A stretch of DNA of 32,869 nucleotides, taken from contig NZ_BCRP01000028.1 in assembly GCF_001552655.1 (NCBI RefSeq), forward strand, positions 1-32,869, given 5' to 3'. The notes beneath the pieces are model-generated. The model searched no databases. It was given only the letters and a program-made list of their open reading frames with translations, and was not told where the DNA came from. Numbering within the stretch: the first letter of the stretch is position 1; the number at the start of each line of letters is the position of its first letter. Positions 25,453 through 32,713 of the stretch are shown here, piece by piece. The position numbers were made by a program, and so were the translations under genes. Origin of the DNA: Alicyclobacillus kakegawensis NBRC 103104. Lineage in GTDB: Bacteria; Bacillota; Bacilli; Alicyclobacillales; Alicyclobacillaceae.

Positions 25453-26709
25453 GTGTTCAATCGTGTTCGGTTGCAATTGACCGCACTCACGGTCACCCTG
25501 TTTGCGGTCCTGTACGCGCTCTCCGCGTACGCCATCTTTTCCATCGTGCATCGCGCTGTATTGCACAATGTTGATTCCCAGCTGGTGTACGCCATCCACC
25601 AGTTCGAGGGCAATCCAAACCGCATGGCGGACCTTCCCCCCAACACCTACTGCATCGTGCGCGAGGGACCCTTGGTTAACACCAACGCCAGCTATCAGCT
25701 TGTCAGGTTCCTGCAAAACTGGCTGCAACACCAGGACCCCGACGAGAGCATTGTGGCGGACATACACGGACCCAATGGAACGGTGTACAGGATCTATTAC
25801 CAACCATTCCTCGACGCTGGCGGCCAGGTCTTCTACATCCTCTTGGCGCAGAACGTCAACCGCGAATGGGCGGTGCTGAACCAGCTGCGGGCCGTGCTTT
25901 GGTGGGTGGGCGCCAGCGGCGCGCTGGCCGCGGCGGTGCTCGGTTTCTGGCTGGCCGCCCGCGCGCTGCTGCCCATCCGCAAAGCGTACCAGCGGCAGAC
26001 CGAGTTCGTCGCCGACGCCTCGCACGAACTGCGCACGCCGTTGGCGGTGATACAGTCCAACCTGGATATTGTCCTCAACCACAGCGACCAATCGGTGGTC
26101 GACAACCTGGAATGGATTCAGAACGCCCGCGGCGAGGCCCGACGCCTCACGAAACTGGTGGAAGACCTGCTGACCTTGGCCCGACAAGATGCCGACAAGG
26201 CCTTACTACGCCGCGACAGGGTGGACACGAACGCGCTCGTGCACCGTCTGATTGAATTATTCCTACCCCTGGCCGACGCCCGGAACGTTCATCTTTCAGC
26301 GGACGTGGAGCCTGGCGTCATGATCTTGGGGGATGGCGACCGACTCCACCAGCTGTTCGTCATCCTGATTGACAACGCCATCAAGTACAACCGTCCCGGT
26401 GGACAGGTTTCGGTGCGCGTCCGCGCGAGCCGCAACTGGGCGCTGTTTCATGTGGAGGACACCGGCATCGGCATCCCGGAAGCAGACCTGCCCAGGGTGT
26501 TCGAACGCTTTTTCCGGGCCGATCCCGCCCGGCAGCACGAGGAGACGACCGGCGCCGGACTCGGTCTGTCCATGGCCCAGTGGATTGTCGAGGCCCATAA
26601 GGGGCGAATTCGGGTGGATAGTGTGGAGGGCAAAGGCACCACGGTCAGCGTGCAGCTGCCGCTGGCTGCACGCGGGAGCGACGCCCCGGCCAAAGGCGAG
26701 AAAGGCTGA
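25453..26709 (+). CDS. Membrane sensor histidine kinase
   Basis: A 418-residue kinase with two membrane segments (about 9-32 and 148-170) bracketing a 115-residue extracytoplasmic sensor. The H box SHELRTPL has His191, followed by dimerisation helices, N box DNAIKYN, G1 box EDTGIGIP, F box RVFERFFR and G2 box GAGLGLS. Between the second membrane helix and the H box only about 15 residues remain, so a normal HAMP domain is missing. The GTG start at 25453 is 15 bp after the response regulator. The signal sensed is unknown. Confidence 0.94.
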   Translation: MFNRVRLQLTALTVTLFAVLYALSAYAIFSIVHRAVLHNVDSQLVYAIHQFEGNPNRMADLPPNTYCIVREGPLVNTNASYQLVRFLQNWLQHQDPDESIVADIHGPNGTVYRIYYQPFLDAGGQVFYILLAQNVNREWAVLNQLRAVLWWVGASGALAAAVLGFWLAARALLPIRKAYQRQTEFVADASHELRTPLAVIQSNLDIVLNHSDQSVVDNLEWIQNARGEARRLTKLVEDLLTLARQDADKALLRRDRVDTNALVHRLIELFLPLADARNVHLSADVEPGVMILGDGDRLHQLFVILIDNAIKYNRPGGQVSVRVRASRNWALFHVEDTGIGIPEADLPRVFERFFRADPARQHEETTGAGLGLSMAQWIVEAHKGRIRVDSVEGKGTTVSVQLPLAARGSDAPAKGEKG

Positions 26710-26724
26710 GCCCCCGCACTACGC

Positions 26725-27501
26725 TCATACCTGGTACAAGCGGTGGATGACGTCGGCCAGCTCCAGCGCCGCCGCTTTCGCGTTGGCGGCAGCATCCTCC
26801 TCCCACGGATGATGCGGCAGGAGATCACGCAAGGTCACCGCCGTATCCGGTTGCACCCGGTAGTCTTGTCCGGCGATGGTGTAAAACTCGTTAATCCAAC
26901 CGAGCGCCGGCCTCAGGGCGATGTCCACCGTGATGCAGGCATGGGCCAACACAAATCCCGGGTGGCGCGAAGCCATACCAGCCAACCCGCCGCGCCAGGC
27001 CTGGGCGGTCCCAATCAGTTTGCGCCCGCCTGCCAGCACGTTGTAGGATCCATCGCAGTAGCTACCGGGGAGTTCCCCCGTCGCCGCGGAAACATTGTGG
27101 TCAGCCAGCCAGGCCAACAGCGGCCGGCACAGCAAGCGGTAATAGGCGTCCGTCGTTGCCGCCGCGTGCGTACGTGGGAGGATGAAGGACAGGTGAAGTA
27201 CGCCATCCCCCTGCGGGACCGCGGTGCCGCCCGTCTGGCGGACAATGACGTCCAGCCCCTTGTCCCGCAGCGCCTGGGCGGCCGCCTGCCCACGGTCGCC
27301 GGCGACGTCCCTGCGGCTGACCGCGATGCCCGGGTTATGGGCGGATCGCCACAAGCGAATGAGCGGCGGGGATTCACCTCTTGCCACCGCCTGCCCCAGC
27401 TGCATCTCCAGATCGGCGTTGTACTGCCCATCCTCTAAGGCTTCGAGGAAACTGAATTCCACCGTCTCGGGCAACAAGCTGCGTTCGTCCGTCGTCAACA
27501 T
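26725..27501 (-). CDS. Octanoyl-[GcvH]:protein N-octanoyltransferase-like protein (LipL type)
   Basis: A 258-residue member of the biotin/lipoate protein ligase fold. The motif GSYCDGSYNVLAGGRKLIGTAQA places the presumptive acyl-thioester Cys at 149 (from this start) and an active-site Lys 12 residues later; Bacillus LipL uses Cys150 to move octanoyl groups from GcvH to E2 subunits of pyruvate and other dehydrogenases. RQTGGTAVPQGDGVLHLSF is the substrate-binding stretch. ATG 27501 has GGGGGAGG 9 nt upstream; GTG 27507 would leave only 3 nt. It is convergent with the kinase gene (15 bp gap). LipM or a lipoate ligase is a less likely alternative. Confidence 0.82.
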   Translation of the reverse strand: MLTTDERSLLPETVEFSFLEALEDGQYNADLEMQLGQAVARGESPPLIRLWRSAHNPGIAVSRRDVAGDRGQAAAQALRDKGLDVIVRQTGGTAVPQGDGVLHLSFILPRTHAAATTDAYYRLLCRPLLAWLADHNVSAATGELPGSYCDGSYNVLAGGRKLIGTAQAWRGGLAGMASRHPGFVLAHACITVDIALRPALGWINEFYTIAGQDYRVQPDTAVTLRDLLPHHPWEEDAAANAKAAALELADVIHRLYQV

Positions 27502-27568
27502 GCCCACCGGCCTCCCCCATCCGTGACCATCTGCCGGCTACCACTATACCAAATCGAGCTTGATCGCG

Positions 27569-27605
27569 AAAAAAGCGCCCCGGCGCACCTCCATGCGGCC
27601 GGGGC
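27569..27605 (-). terminator. Rho-independent terminator of the NlpC/P60 gene
   Basis: On the minus strand a perfect 8-bp GC-rich stem (GCCCCGGC/GCCGGGGC, 27598-27605 with 27577-27584) with a 13-nt loop is followed by GC and a run of six T (27569-27574), 27 bp past the stop codon. This is the clearest intrinsic terminator in the window. Confidence 0.85.
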
Positions 27606-27631
27606 TGGAAAGATGTATGACGACCGTACGC

Positions 27632-28585
27632 TCAATCGAGCACCCGTGTGCATTTGGTCAATTTCGGTTCCCAGTAAGACGTGTCCAGCGACTGGTAGCA
27701 CACGCCTCCATGGACGGTGGCGGAGATGAACTGGCCGCCGCCGGCCCAGATGCCAACGTGTGAATACACATCTCCCGTGGTGTTGAAAAAGACGAGGTCT
27801 CCAGGCTGCAGCTCTGAGACGGAGATTTTCTGGCCGACCTGTGCCTGTCCCGCCGCGTCACGCGGCAGCTTGATGCCAAAGTGCGCGTACACGGTCTGCA
27901 CCAGCCCGGAACAGTCCCATCCACTGGTCGATTCCCCGCCGTACAGGTACGGATCGCCCAGGAACTGCTTTGCGTAATTCACGACCGCCTGCCCGCTCAC
28001 CGCCTGGGTCACCGTCTTCGGCGGCAGTCCGCCGCGCGAGGATAGCGACGTTCCGCCGCTGTTGGCCGACTCGGCCGGGCTTTGTGTAACCGAGGCAGAA
28101 GCGGTGCCGGAGAGGCGCAGGGACATGCCCGGATAGATCAGATTCGGGTTGGCAATCGAATTCCAGGCAACTAAATTCGCCACGCTGACCTGGTAGCGTT
28201 GGGCAATCGACCACAGCGTATCGCCCTTGCGTACGACATACGCTCTGGCACTGTTTGAGGACGTACCGACAGAGGTCGCGGCGGTCGAGGACGCATCACC
28301 CGACAAACGGAGGACCTGGTTAGGATAGATGAGATTGGGGTTGGCCAAGTGGTTGTACGCCACCAGTTGAGAAACCGTGAGACCGTGTCTGCGGGCGATG
28401 GACCAGACACTGTCTCCCGGCTTGACCGTGTACGTGGTGGCGGCCCAGGCGCTGGTTACACCGACCGTCCCTGCCAACGCGCTGCCCACGACAATCCCCA
28501 ACATGCTGCGGCCAAACCGCGTTCGCCGTACCGACGAACGACGGAGATGACGCGGCTGTCTGCGGTGTCGCTTGCGGTGTTTCAC
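27632..28585 (-). CDS. Secreted LysM-NlpC/P60 cell-wall endopeptidase
   Basis: A 317-residue exported peptidoglycan hydrolase. A basic N-terminus and hydrophobic core form a signal peptide (cleavage near 48, AWA-A). Two LysM domains (about 51-95 and 115-158) bind glycan, a Ser-rich linker follows, and the NlpC/P60 domain (about 198-317) carries catalytic Cys225 (GWDCSGLV) and His276 (YSHVGIW). Such enzymes cut within stem peptides during cell elongation or separation, as B. subtilis LytE/LytF/CwlS do. The GTG start has AAGGAG 8 nt upstream. It has its own promoter, a structured leader and a terminator, so it is monocistronic. Confidence 0.94.
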   Translation of the reverse strand: MKHRKRHRRQPRHLRRSSVRRTRFGRSMLGIVVGSALAGTVGVTSAWAATTYTVKPGDSVWSIARRHGLTVSQLVAYNHLANPNLIYPNQVLRLSGDASSTAATSVGTSSNSARAYVVRKGDTLWSIAQRYQVSVANLVAWNSIANPNLIYPGMSLRLSGTASASVTQSPAESANSGGTSLSSRGGLPPKTVTQAVSGQAVVNYAKQFLGDPYLYGGESTSGWDCSGLVQTVYAHFGIKLPRDAAGQAQVGQKISVSELQPGDLVFFNTTGDVYSHVGIWAGGGQFISATVHGGVCYQSLDTSYWEPKLTKCTRVLD

Positions 28586-28607
28586 TTCATCAACTCCTTG
28601 TGTTGTT

Positions 28608-28691
28608 TTGCGAGGGTCATTACCACATCCGGGAATCTGGCCGACAAAGCCAGCATCGTTCGAAGGTGGCTCCCCCGTTCGTATCTCGCAA
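28608..28691 (-). ncRNA. Structured 5' leader RNA of the hydrolase gene (unidentified)
   Basis: In the transcript, TTGCGAG and CTCGCAA arms (28685-28691 and 28608-28614) pair perfectly over 7 bp, enclosing 70 nt. Inside are a hairpin CTGGC/GCCAG (28637-28641 with 28649-28653) and a CCAC/GTGG helix (28623-28626 with 28666-28669), plus a GGGGGAGCCA box. It ends 22 nt before the start codon, next to the RBS. GGGGGAGCCA recalls ydaO-type c-di-AMP riboswitches, but their GGGGUGAAUC and CAGCUAAC boxes are missing, so no class is assigned. Confidence 0.4.
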
Positions 28692-28731
28692 TGGGACTCG
28701 TAGGATTGATATATTGAGAGGTTTTGTCGCT

Positions 28732-28760
28732 AGTGTAACGAGATTTGTCGAACGGCTCAA
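28732..28760 (-). promoter_or_regulatory. Promoter of the NlpC/P60 gene
   Basis: On the minus strand TTGAGC (28755-28760) and TACACT (28732-28737) are 17 bp apart, each 4 of 6 to sigma-A consensus. The predicted start near 28725 gives a leader of about 140 nt that contains the closed structure at 28608-28691. Confidence 0.5.
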
Positions 28761-28806
28761 GCCGTAGTTTTTTACAGACTTCCGTTCATGAAGAAAGACT
28801 ACAGCT

Positions 28807-28830
28807 TTCTGGAACTTCTAGAACTTCTAG
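28807..28830. repeat. Tandem 9-bp repeat at the lysR 3' end
   Basis: TTCTGGAAC, TTCTAGAAC and a partial TTCTAG follow one another without gaps. The repeat overlaps the stop codon of the LysR gene (28827-28829). Each unit is itself nearly palindromic (TTCTAGAA), so the block can also fold. Confidence 0.6.
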
Positions 28831-29732
28831 CGTGGCTCCCCGGACGTGCGCCACCACGACGCCAAGACGGAGGCAAACTGACCGGCGCACGCCGGCATAT
28901 TGCCCTCCCGCCGGCCGATGAGTGTGATGGTGCGCGCCCCCAGTTCTTTGTCCACCGGTTGTATGACCCGTAGCCGCCCCTCTGCGACATCGTCCGCGAC
29001 ACAGGAGCGAGGCAGGCAGGACAGACCTACCCCCAATTGGACCAGGCGACTGATGCTCTCCAGACTGTCTGTCTCCATGGCGACCGTGAGGGACACACCG
29101 GCTGAACGGGCCAGGTCATCCACGATGCGGCGCAGGCCGGATCCCCTGCGCATCAGCACCAGCGGCTCACTCATCCACTCGCTGCGCGAAGCTCGACCGC
29201 GCTCGGCCAACGGATGCCCAGGCGCCGCCACCAACAACAGCTCATCGCGCAGCAGCGGGATGGTCCAACAATCCACCATGTCCTCGCCCACTGTGGTCAC
29301 CACGCCCAGGTCAATCTCCCGCCGCTGCAGGGCCGCGGCAATCTCCTTGGACGATCCGCTCGTCACCTGAAACTGCACACGCGGGTGCTGGCGACGGTAG
29401 GCAGCCAAGACGGGCGGCAGCAGATAAATGGACGGGGTCAACCCGGCCCCCAGGTAGACCGTTCCCACGTCAGCGTCTGCGAGGGCGCTCAATTCGTCTC
29501 GCATCTTGTCATGCAGGCCCTGATGGCTCTTGGCGTAGCGATAGACCACGGTGCCGGCGCGGTTGAGGACCAGCCGCTTGCCCATCCGGTCAAACAACTT
29601 GACGCCCAAGCGCTCCTCCAACTGCTGCAGCTGCCGCGTCACGGTGGGTTGGGTTAGGTGCAGCTGTTCGGCTGCCTGCACCAGGCTCGACGATTCCACC
29701 ACGGCAATCAACGTGCGCAACCAAGCATCCAA
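28827..29732 (-). CDS. LysR-family transcriptional regulator
   Basis: A 301-residue LysR regulator: N-terminal winged HTH (about 1-60; AAEQLHLTQPTVTRQLQQLE, LGVKLFDR) and a co-inducer domain (about 90-295) with GLTPSIYLLPPVLAAYRRQHP and VQLGVGLSCLPRSCV. TTG 29732 is selected because AAGGTGAGG lies 8 nt upstream and the resulting length is normal for the family; the open frame continues 71 codons upstream with no plausible content, across the regulatory region. It is divergent from purA, with three palindromic half-sites between them, the usual LysR arrangement for controlling the neighbour and itself. The effector is unknown. Confidence 0.92.
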   Translation of the reverse strand: MDAWLRTLIAVVESSSLVQAAEQLHLTQPTVTRQLQQLEERLGVKLFDRMGKRLVLNRAGTVVYRYAKSHQGLHDKMRDELSALADADVGTVYLGAGLTPSIYLLPPVLAAYRRQHPRVQFQVTSGSSKEIAAALQRREIDLGVVTTVGEDMVDCWTIPLLRDELLLVAAPGHPLAERGRASRSEWMSEPLVLMRRGSGLRRIVDDLARSAGVSLTVAMETDSLESISRLVQLGVGLSCLPRSCVADDVAEGRLRVIQPVDKELGARTITLIGRREGNMPACAGQFASVLASWWRTSGEPR

Positions 29733-29774
29733 ACCATATCCCTCACCTTCATTCGATTGATGGCGCGGCCTGCT

Positions 29775-29805
29775 ATTATACGAAATCCGTATACAAAGTA
29801 TACGG
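29775..29805. promoter_or_regulatory. LysR-type operator and lysR -10 box in the lysR-purA intergenic region
   Basis: CCGTATAC-AAA-GTATACGG (29787-29805) is a perfect 8-bp inverted repeat containing the T-N11-A pattern of LysR sites (29790-29802). A third half-site TATACG at 29777-29782 pairs with CGTATA over 5 bp. A consensus TATAAT for lysR lies on the minus strand at 29775-29780, overlapping that half-site, which fits autorepression. No good -35 for purA was seen, as is common in activator-dependent promoters. Confidence 0.65.
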
Positions 29806-29958
29806 TAAATGAATTTTACACATAACACAATCGACCGTAGACTGGGAGGTGCACGAACGGTCTGCTGGCTCCATGACCGCGGTTTGGTCGAACGGTCGCG
29901 TCGGCGCAGCAGGCGCCGAAGCCACAGCCCGATTTTGCTGAACACGGAGGCGACGGAT

Positions 29959-31218
29959 ATGGTGCACGCGGTGGTAGGCGCCCAGTACGGAGATGAAGGA
30001 AAGGGGAAGATGGTCGACTATTTCGCCGTCGATGCCGACATGGTGATTCGCTACCAGGGGGGTGGCAACGCGGGCCACACGATTGTCAATGAACACGGCC
30101 GATTTGCCCTGCACTTGGTGCCCTCGGGTATCTTCAATCCTGACACCAAGGCGGTGCTGGGAGCCGGTGTGGTCATCCACCCGATGAACCTCGTCCACGA
30201 ATTGAAATCGCTTAACGACGCTGGAATCTCCACGGACAACCTGATCATCTCTGAACGCGCCCACCTGGTACTGCCGTATCACATTTGGCAAGACGAATAC
30301 GAGGAACTCGCGCGATCACGGAAAGTCGGAACGACTCGACAGGGCATCGGGCCAGCGTACCAGGACAAAGTTGGCCGCTTCGGCATTCAAATCGGCGAGA
30401 TGCGCGACCTTGGACATTTCCGCAGCCGAGTTGAACAGGCCTACCAGGCGAAGATGGAACGCATGCCAGGTATGGCCGCGTTTGCCCAGCCATTTTCCGA
30501 TATCTGGAGCGAATTGGTGGAGGCGCGTGAACACCTACTGCCCCACATTCACGACACGCTGCCCATCCTGCAAGCGGCGGTATCCTCCGGGAAATACGTG
30601 CTGCTCGAAGGCCAGCTCGGGATCATGCGGGACCTGGATTGGGGCGTCTATCCGTTTGTCACCTCTTCGTCGCCCATCGCTGGCGGCGTCCCGGCCGGGT
30701 GCGGCCTTCCTCCGCAAGCTGTAACACGCGTGACCGGCATCACAAAGGCCTACACGACGGCGGTTGGAGCGGGTCCATTCCCCACTGCGCTGAACGACGA
30801 ATTCGGCAGGCACCTACAGGACAAAGGGCATGAATACGGCGCCACCACCGGCCGTCGACGTGATTGCGGGTGGCTCGACATCCCGACGCTGCGTTACGGC
30901 GCCTTTATCAATGGGTACACGGAGCTGGCCGTGATGAAACTGGACGTCCTCTCTGGTCTCCCGCAGGTGGCATTATGTGTTGCCTATGAACTGGACGGTC
31001 AGCGCTACGACTATCCTCTGCCGTCCTACCAGTTGGAGCGGGTGACCCCGGTGTACGAATGGCACGACGGATGGCAAGAGGACCTGTCCGACTGTCGTCG
31101 TTTTGAAGATTTGCCGGAGGAGGCGAAAGGCTTGATTCAGCGGATTGAAACCCTGGTCGGTGTGCCCATCCGGTTTATCTCCGTCGGGCCTGACCGTCGG
31201 CAAACGATTGTCCGCTGA
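29959..31218 (+). CDS. purA: Adenylosuccinate synthetase
   Basis: A 419-residue cytosolic enzyme joining IMP and aspartate with GTP hydrolysis, first step of AMP synthesis. Visible are the P-loop-like GDEGKGK (11-17, Asp12), GHT with His40, GTTRQGIGPAY (124-134), YPFVTSSSPIAGGV, KAYTTAVGAGPFPTAL, the aspartate-loop motif GATTGRRRDCGWLD and GPDRRQT at the end. The normally near-invariant EGAQG reads EGQLG (217-221), and the C-terminus is a few residues short. ATG 29959 has GGAGG 8 nt upstream; an open frame extends 50 codons further without an RBS. A LysR partner is unusual for purA, so a diverged paralogue is possible. Confidence 0.9.
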   Translation: MVHAVVGAQYGDEGKGKMVDYFAVDADMVIRYQGGGNAGHTIVNEHGRFALHLVPSGIFNPDTKAVLGAGVVIHPMNLVHELKSLNDAGISTDNLIISERAHLVLPYHIWQDEYEELARSRKVGTTRQGIGPAYQDKVGRFGIQIGEMRDLGHFRSRVEQAYQAKMERMPGMAAFAQPFSDIWSELVEAREHLLPHIHDTLPILQAAVSSGKYVLLEGQLGIMRDLDWGVYPFVTSSSPIAGGVPAGCGLPPQAVTRVTGITKAYTTAVGAGPFPTALNDEFGRHLQDKGHEYGATTGRRRDCGWLDIPTLRYGAFINGYTELAVMKLDVLSGLPQVALCVAYELDGQRYDYPLPSYQLERVTPVYEWHDGWQEDLSDCRRFEDLPEEAKGLIQRIETLVGVPIRFISVGPDRRQTIVR

Positions 31219-31239
31219 GCCTGCCCACAGTGAATCGAC

Positions 31240-31266
31240 AGGCGCGTCGCGTACGCGCCTTTGTTT
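31240..31266 (+). terminator. Rho-independent terminator of purA
   Basis: A perfect 8-bp stem AGGCGCGT (31240-31247) and ACGCGCCT (31253-31260) with a 5-nt loop is followed by TTGTTT, 21 bp after the purA stop. Confidence 0.8.
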
Positions 31267-31304
31267 CGGTCGCATTGGCCCTATCATTCGTGTCAACTCA
31301 CGAA

Positions 31305-31336
31305 AAAATCTAACCGAAGGGGTAGGGATCACTCAA
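31305..31336. repeat. Left terminal inverted repeat of the IS
   Basis: Begins AAAATCTAACCGAA and ends GGGATCACTCAA; pairs with 32573-32605. Confidence 0.8.
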
Positions 31337-31343
31337 AAGAAAA

Positions 31344-32546
31344 TCAAACTATATCGCCCTGCACCCAAGGGAGTTGGGGAGCCGGTTGCGGCTGGGTCCC
31401 TGTGGCCAAGGCGTCTGGTCCCAGTCTTAATAGCGTTTCCAGTTGGCGATGGATTTGCAGGGGATTCAGGCTGGCCGCCCATGAAGCCCAAGCCCGCCGT
31501 GTGGGCTCGTCCAACACACTGCTTTCCAGCAGACGCTGCAGCGGTGTCCGAGCTGTGTCAAAGGTCTTGTGGACTTTGCTGCCGCGGCGTTGCTTGTGGA
31601 TGGTCTTACGGCCCGGGAGACAGGCGTTCGCATATGCGTCGAGCCATGCATATATCGTGTTCAGCCATTGCACGTGTTGGGGTGTATCGTAACGTTCGTA
31701 ACCGACGACCTCACGGACCAAGACACGGTTCTTCTGCTCTACATGGGCGTTGTCGTTCTTCTTGTAGGGGCGGCTGCGCGTGAATTGCAGGCCGTGTGTC
31801 TTGGTAAACCTCAGGATATGGTTATTCAAGAATTCTGAACTGTTGTCGGTATGGAGCCCCCAAACAGGTCCCAGCCACTGGGCCAAGATGTGCTGTAAGG
31901 CTTCTAAGACAGCCTTTTGACTACGGCCCAGAACCGCTTGACGTCTGCTGTAGCCCGTCACGAAGTCGACGACGGAGAGGGTGTAGGCGAAATGTCCGAT
32001 AGAAGAGCCGCCGTTGTGTTCGACCAGGTCAATCTCCAGCGCACCAGGTCGCTGCTCATTCCAGCGGTAGGTATCCACAGGAACCTCGGCACGGATCTTC
32101 GAGATAGCTCTAGTGGCCGTTGGGACCTTTTTCGTGCCAGGGCTGCGCCATGAGGCCATGCGCCGAGCCAAGGTGGCACGGCTGATCTGGGCCAGTTGAC
32201 TGCGCACCTCATCGGTGAGAATGAGTTCGCCATGCGCGGCAAGCTGCTCTGCTGTGGATAACAACACTGGGTGCAGACGCTCAGCACAGGGATAGTCCAA
32301 GGCATCCCAGACGAGTTGAATGACCGACATGGCGGCCTCGTACTTACGTTTTCGAGGCTTGGCGGGTCGGCGCGCGGTCGTATTTGGAGGATGCCGCAGT
32401 ACAGTAATGGCATGCTTTCTAGCATAACCGAGCGTGGTGACGACCTCGTCTATAATCTGGGATTTCTGGGATTTCGTCTTGGCCTTAGCGTAGCGTTCAC
32501 CCATGCTGGTCAGGTACTCTCTACGGCTCTGCAAGGACATACGCAC
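31344..32546 (-). CDS. IS transposase with DDE integrase core
   Basis: A 400-residue transposase: an N-terminal helical DNA-binding part (about 1-150, basic stretch RRPAKPRKRK at 59-68) and an integrase-core domain. The catalytic triad is readable as Asp173 (EIDLVEH), Asp234 (LHTDNSSEF) and Glu270 (NAHVEQKN), with 35 residues between the last two, the normal spacing. The GTG start at 32546 has AAGGA 6 nt upstream; ATG 32540 is the alternative. The frame is intact and the terminal repeats are present, so the element may still be active. The exact IS family needs comparison with a curated collection. Confidence 0.92.
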   Translation of the reverse strand: MRMSLQSRREYLTSMGERYAKAKTKSQKSQIIDEVVTTLGYARKHAITVLRHPPNTTARRPAKPRKRKYEAAMSVIQLVWDALDYPCAERLHPVLLSTAEQLAAHGELILTDEVRSQLAQISRATLARRMASWRSPGTKKVPTATRAISKIRAEVPVDTYRWNEQRPGALEIDLVEHNGGSSIGHFAYTLSVVDFVTGYSRRQAVLGRSQKAVLEALQHILAQWLGPVWGLHTDNSSEFLNNHILRFTKTHGLQFTRSRPYKKNDNAHVEQKNRVLVREVVGYERYDTPQHVQWLNTIYAWLDAYANACLPGRKTIHKQRRGSKVHKTFDTARTPLQRLLESSVLDEPTRRAWASWAASLNPLQIHRQLETLLRLGPDALATGTQPQPAPQLPWVQGDIV

Positions 32547-32572
32547 AACGATTCCTTCGGTTCGATTTCGAC

Positions 32573-32605
32573 TTGAGTGATCTAACCCCCTTTCGGTTAG
32601 ATTTT
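32573..32605. repeat. Right terminal inverted repeat of the IS
   Basis: Mirror of 31305-31336. It contains two overlapping small palindromes (TCTAACC/GGTTAGA and, crossing the outer edge, CGGTTA/TAACCG). GAGTGATC at 32575-32582 recurs just outside at 32610-32617. Confidence 0.8.
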
Positions 32606-32663
32606 AACCGAGTGATCGCGGCTTCTGGTCTTTCAACGCAATTTCGTGTACGCTTGATTTCAT
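32604..32663 (-). pseudogene. Nineteen-codon 5' remnant of a gene cut by the IS
   Basis: The frame MKSSVHEIALKDQKPRSLG starts at ATG 32663, with GGGAG 9 nt upstream, and stops at a TAA that spans the IS boundary (32604-32606). A promoter candidate precedes it. The start signals look real while the frame ends exactly at the junction, so it is best read as the beginning of a gene truncated by the insertion. The missing part is not on the other side of the IS (that side is the purA terminator), implying an associated deletion or rearrangement. Too short to identify; a genuine small peptide is the alternative. Confidence 0.5.
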
Positions 32664-32695
32664 AGTGGCGTTCTCCCTTCCTGAATTTTTCTAAA

Positions 32696-32713
32696 CCCGT
32701 TATACCAAACGGG
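32696..32713 (-). promoter_or_regulatory. Extended -10 promoter inside a palindrome
   Basis: On the minus strand TGGTATAAC (-10 at 32699-32704) lies within CCCGTT-N6-AACGGG (32696-32701 and 32708-32713), a perfect 6-bp inverted repeat, about 36 bp upstream of the interrupted ORF. It looks like a repressor-controlled promoter. The remaining 156 bp to the window end (32714-32869) become AT-rich and show no gene. Confidence 0.45.

Larger units (their letters stand above)
31305..32605 (-). mobile_element. Insertion sequence with DDE transposase and terminal inverted repeats
   Basis: A 1301-bp element bounded by inverted repeats at 31305-31336 and 32573-32605. The outer 14 bp (AAAATCTAACCGAA) are identical; the full arms are 32 and 33 bp with one indel and a few mismatches, ending GATCACTCAA on the inside. 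One transposase gene fills the interior on the minus strand. I found no clear target-site duplication. It sits downstream of the purA terminator and its right end abuts a short interrupted ORF. Family is probably ISNCY-like; not verified. Confidence 0.85.

Noticed and set aside
28608-28691. ydaO-type c-di-AMP riboswitch call
   Set aside because: Only the GGGGGAGCCA box fits; the GGGGUGAAUC and CAGCUAAC boxes and usual length are missing, so it is listed only as an unassigned structured leader.
28755-28776. Plus-strand terminator (ACGGCTCAAGCCGT then TTTTTT)
   Set aside because: Five-bp stem with a tiny loop and no plus-strand gene upstream; it overlaps the minus-strand promoter instead.
29733-29945. 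N-terminal extension of the LysR protein
   Set aside because: Would run through the operator and lysR -10 box and add 71 residues foreign to the family; TTG 29732 has a well-spaced RBS.
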